A DNA stretch of 6,489 nt, taken from the NCBI GenBank assembly GCA_937858235.1, contig CALLZZ010000461.1, positions 1 through 6,489 on the forward strand. The letters are read 5' to 3'. This DNA is from an uncultured Clostridia bacterium (GTDB taxonomy: Bacteria > Bacillota > Clostridia > Oscillospirales > Oscillospiraceae). Positions within the stretch are counted from its first letter, which is position 1. Each line of letters begins with the position of its first letter. Of this stretch, positions 6,266 to 6,489 are shown in pieces. The notes beneath the pieces were generated by a model, which did not search any database, had not been told where the DNA came from, and worked only from the letters and a program-made list of their open reading frames with translations. Position numbers and translations under genes: made by a program.

Positions 6266-6366
6266 TAGATATTTTGCCTGATTTCCTGGGAAATGCTCTC
6301 GGAAGTCACATAGGGAGGGGAACCCTGCATAGAATGGAATCATATAAAAGGAAAGGACTGGTCTGA
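6266..6366 (+). promoter_or_regulatory. Upstream region of asnB, promoter not certain
   Basis: This stretch between the divergent genes must hold the asnB promoter unless transcription comes from elsewhere. TAGAAT (6330-6335) is the best -10 candidate, but no good -35 lies 17 bp upstream. TATAAA at 6343-6348 is a weaker choice. A short inverted repeat, TTTCC-TG-GGAAA (6282-6293), could be an operator. AAAGGA (6352-6357) is the ribosome binding site, 9 nt before the ATG. Confidence 0.35.
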
Positions 6367-6489
6367 ATGTGTGGTATAGGTGGATTTTGTGATCTTACCC
6401 GGGATAATCGACAGTGGAAGTGGGAGAAGACCGGGGAGCGAATGTGCCGTACGTTGGAGCGGCGGGGGCCGGATGACGGAGGGATTTGG
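6367..6489 (+). CDS. asnB: Asparagine synthetase, glutamine-hydrolysing (5' end only)
   Basis: The first 41 codons run off the window end. They match the N-terminal class II glutamine amidotransferase domain. The start MCGIGGF places Cys2 as the N-terminal nucleophile that releases ammonia from glutamine once the initiator Met is removed. RRGPDDGGIW (32-41) is the family's RGPDD glutamine-binding segment. In full-length AsnB, about 600 residues, an ATP-dependent synthetase domain follows that makes asparagine from aspartate. The synthetase part is not visible. Other class II amidotransferases, such as GlmS and PurF, also begin MCGI, but the RGPDDxG spacing near residue 33 favours AsnB. AsnB-like enzymes in cell-wall or peptide modification cannot be excluded. 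AAAGGA lies 9 nt before the ATG, and the gene is divergent from the membrane-protein gene. Confidence 0.88.
   Translation, partial: MCGIGGFCDLTRDNRQWKWEKTGERMCRTLERRGPDDGGIW

Noticed and set aside
6056..6343. Minus-strand 95-codon frame near the asnB upstream region
   Set aside because: It runs through the promoter region and overlaps the membrane-protein gene in another frame; no protein features were seen.
1..6489. CRISPR array, tRNA, rRNA, insertion sequence or phage genes
   Set aside because: No regularly spaced repeats, cloverleaf-like sequence, transposase or phage motifs were seen on either strand.

Overview
The window looks like chromosomal DNA from a Gram-positive anaerobe of the Clostridia, plausibly Oscillospirales. 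The basis is moderate GC, strong AGGAGG-type ribosome binding sites, a Gram-positive SOS box (GAAC-N4-GTTY) in front of lexA, and clostridial-looking heterodimeric ABC exporter subunits. The taxonomic placement is inference; no marker gene is present.

Left part (1-4022, minus strand): a tight three-gene operon reads right to left. It holds a MarR-family regulator (3934-3395), a first ABC exporter half-transporter (3398-1647) and a second half-transporter (1654 to beyond position 1). The genes overlap by 4 and 8 bp. The two ABC proteins fit a heterodimeric multidrug-type exporter with one degenerate and one consensus ATP site. The first subunit has Asp in place of the catalytic Glu and Gln in place of the switch His, and the second has an LSQGQ signature. 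The MarR promoter carries a 37-bp dyad over its -10 region, so autorepression by the regulator is the likely control. The second ABC gene breaks off just after its signature motif, where positions 1-24 are an exact reverse complement of positions 36-59. This looks like a foldback artefact at a contig end, or less likely a real inverted rearrangement.

Middle (4023-5374, plus strand): lexA is divergent from the MarR operon, with a LexA box overlapping its own promoter and a TTG start. It is followed 28 bp later by a histidine phosphatase (phosphoglycerate-mutase-like) gene. A strong hairpin at 5336-5374, with T-runs on both strands, ends this unit and also the convergent membrane-protein gene to its right.

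Right part (5375-6489): an unrecognised polytopic membrane protein of about 260 residues lies on the minus strand with its own well-formed promoter. It is divergent from the first 41 codons of a glutamine-hydrolysing asparagine synthetase (asnB type), which is cut by the window end.

Nothing here amounts to a new biological system. The items most worth checking are the foldback at position 1 and the compact divergent marR/lexA control region with its nested symmetric elements.
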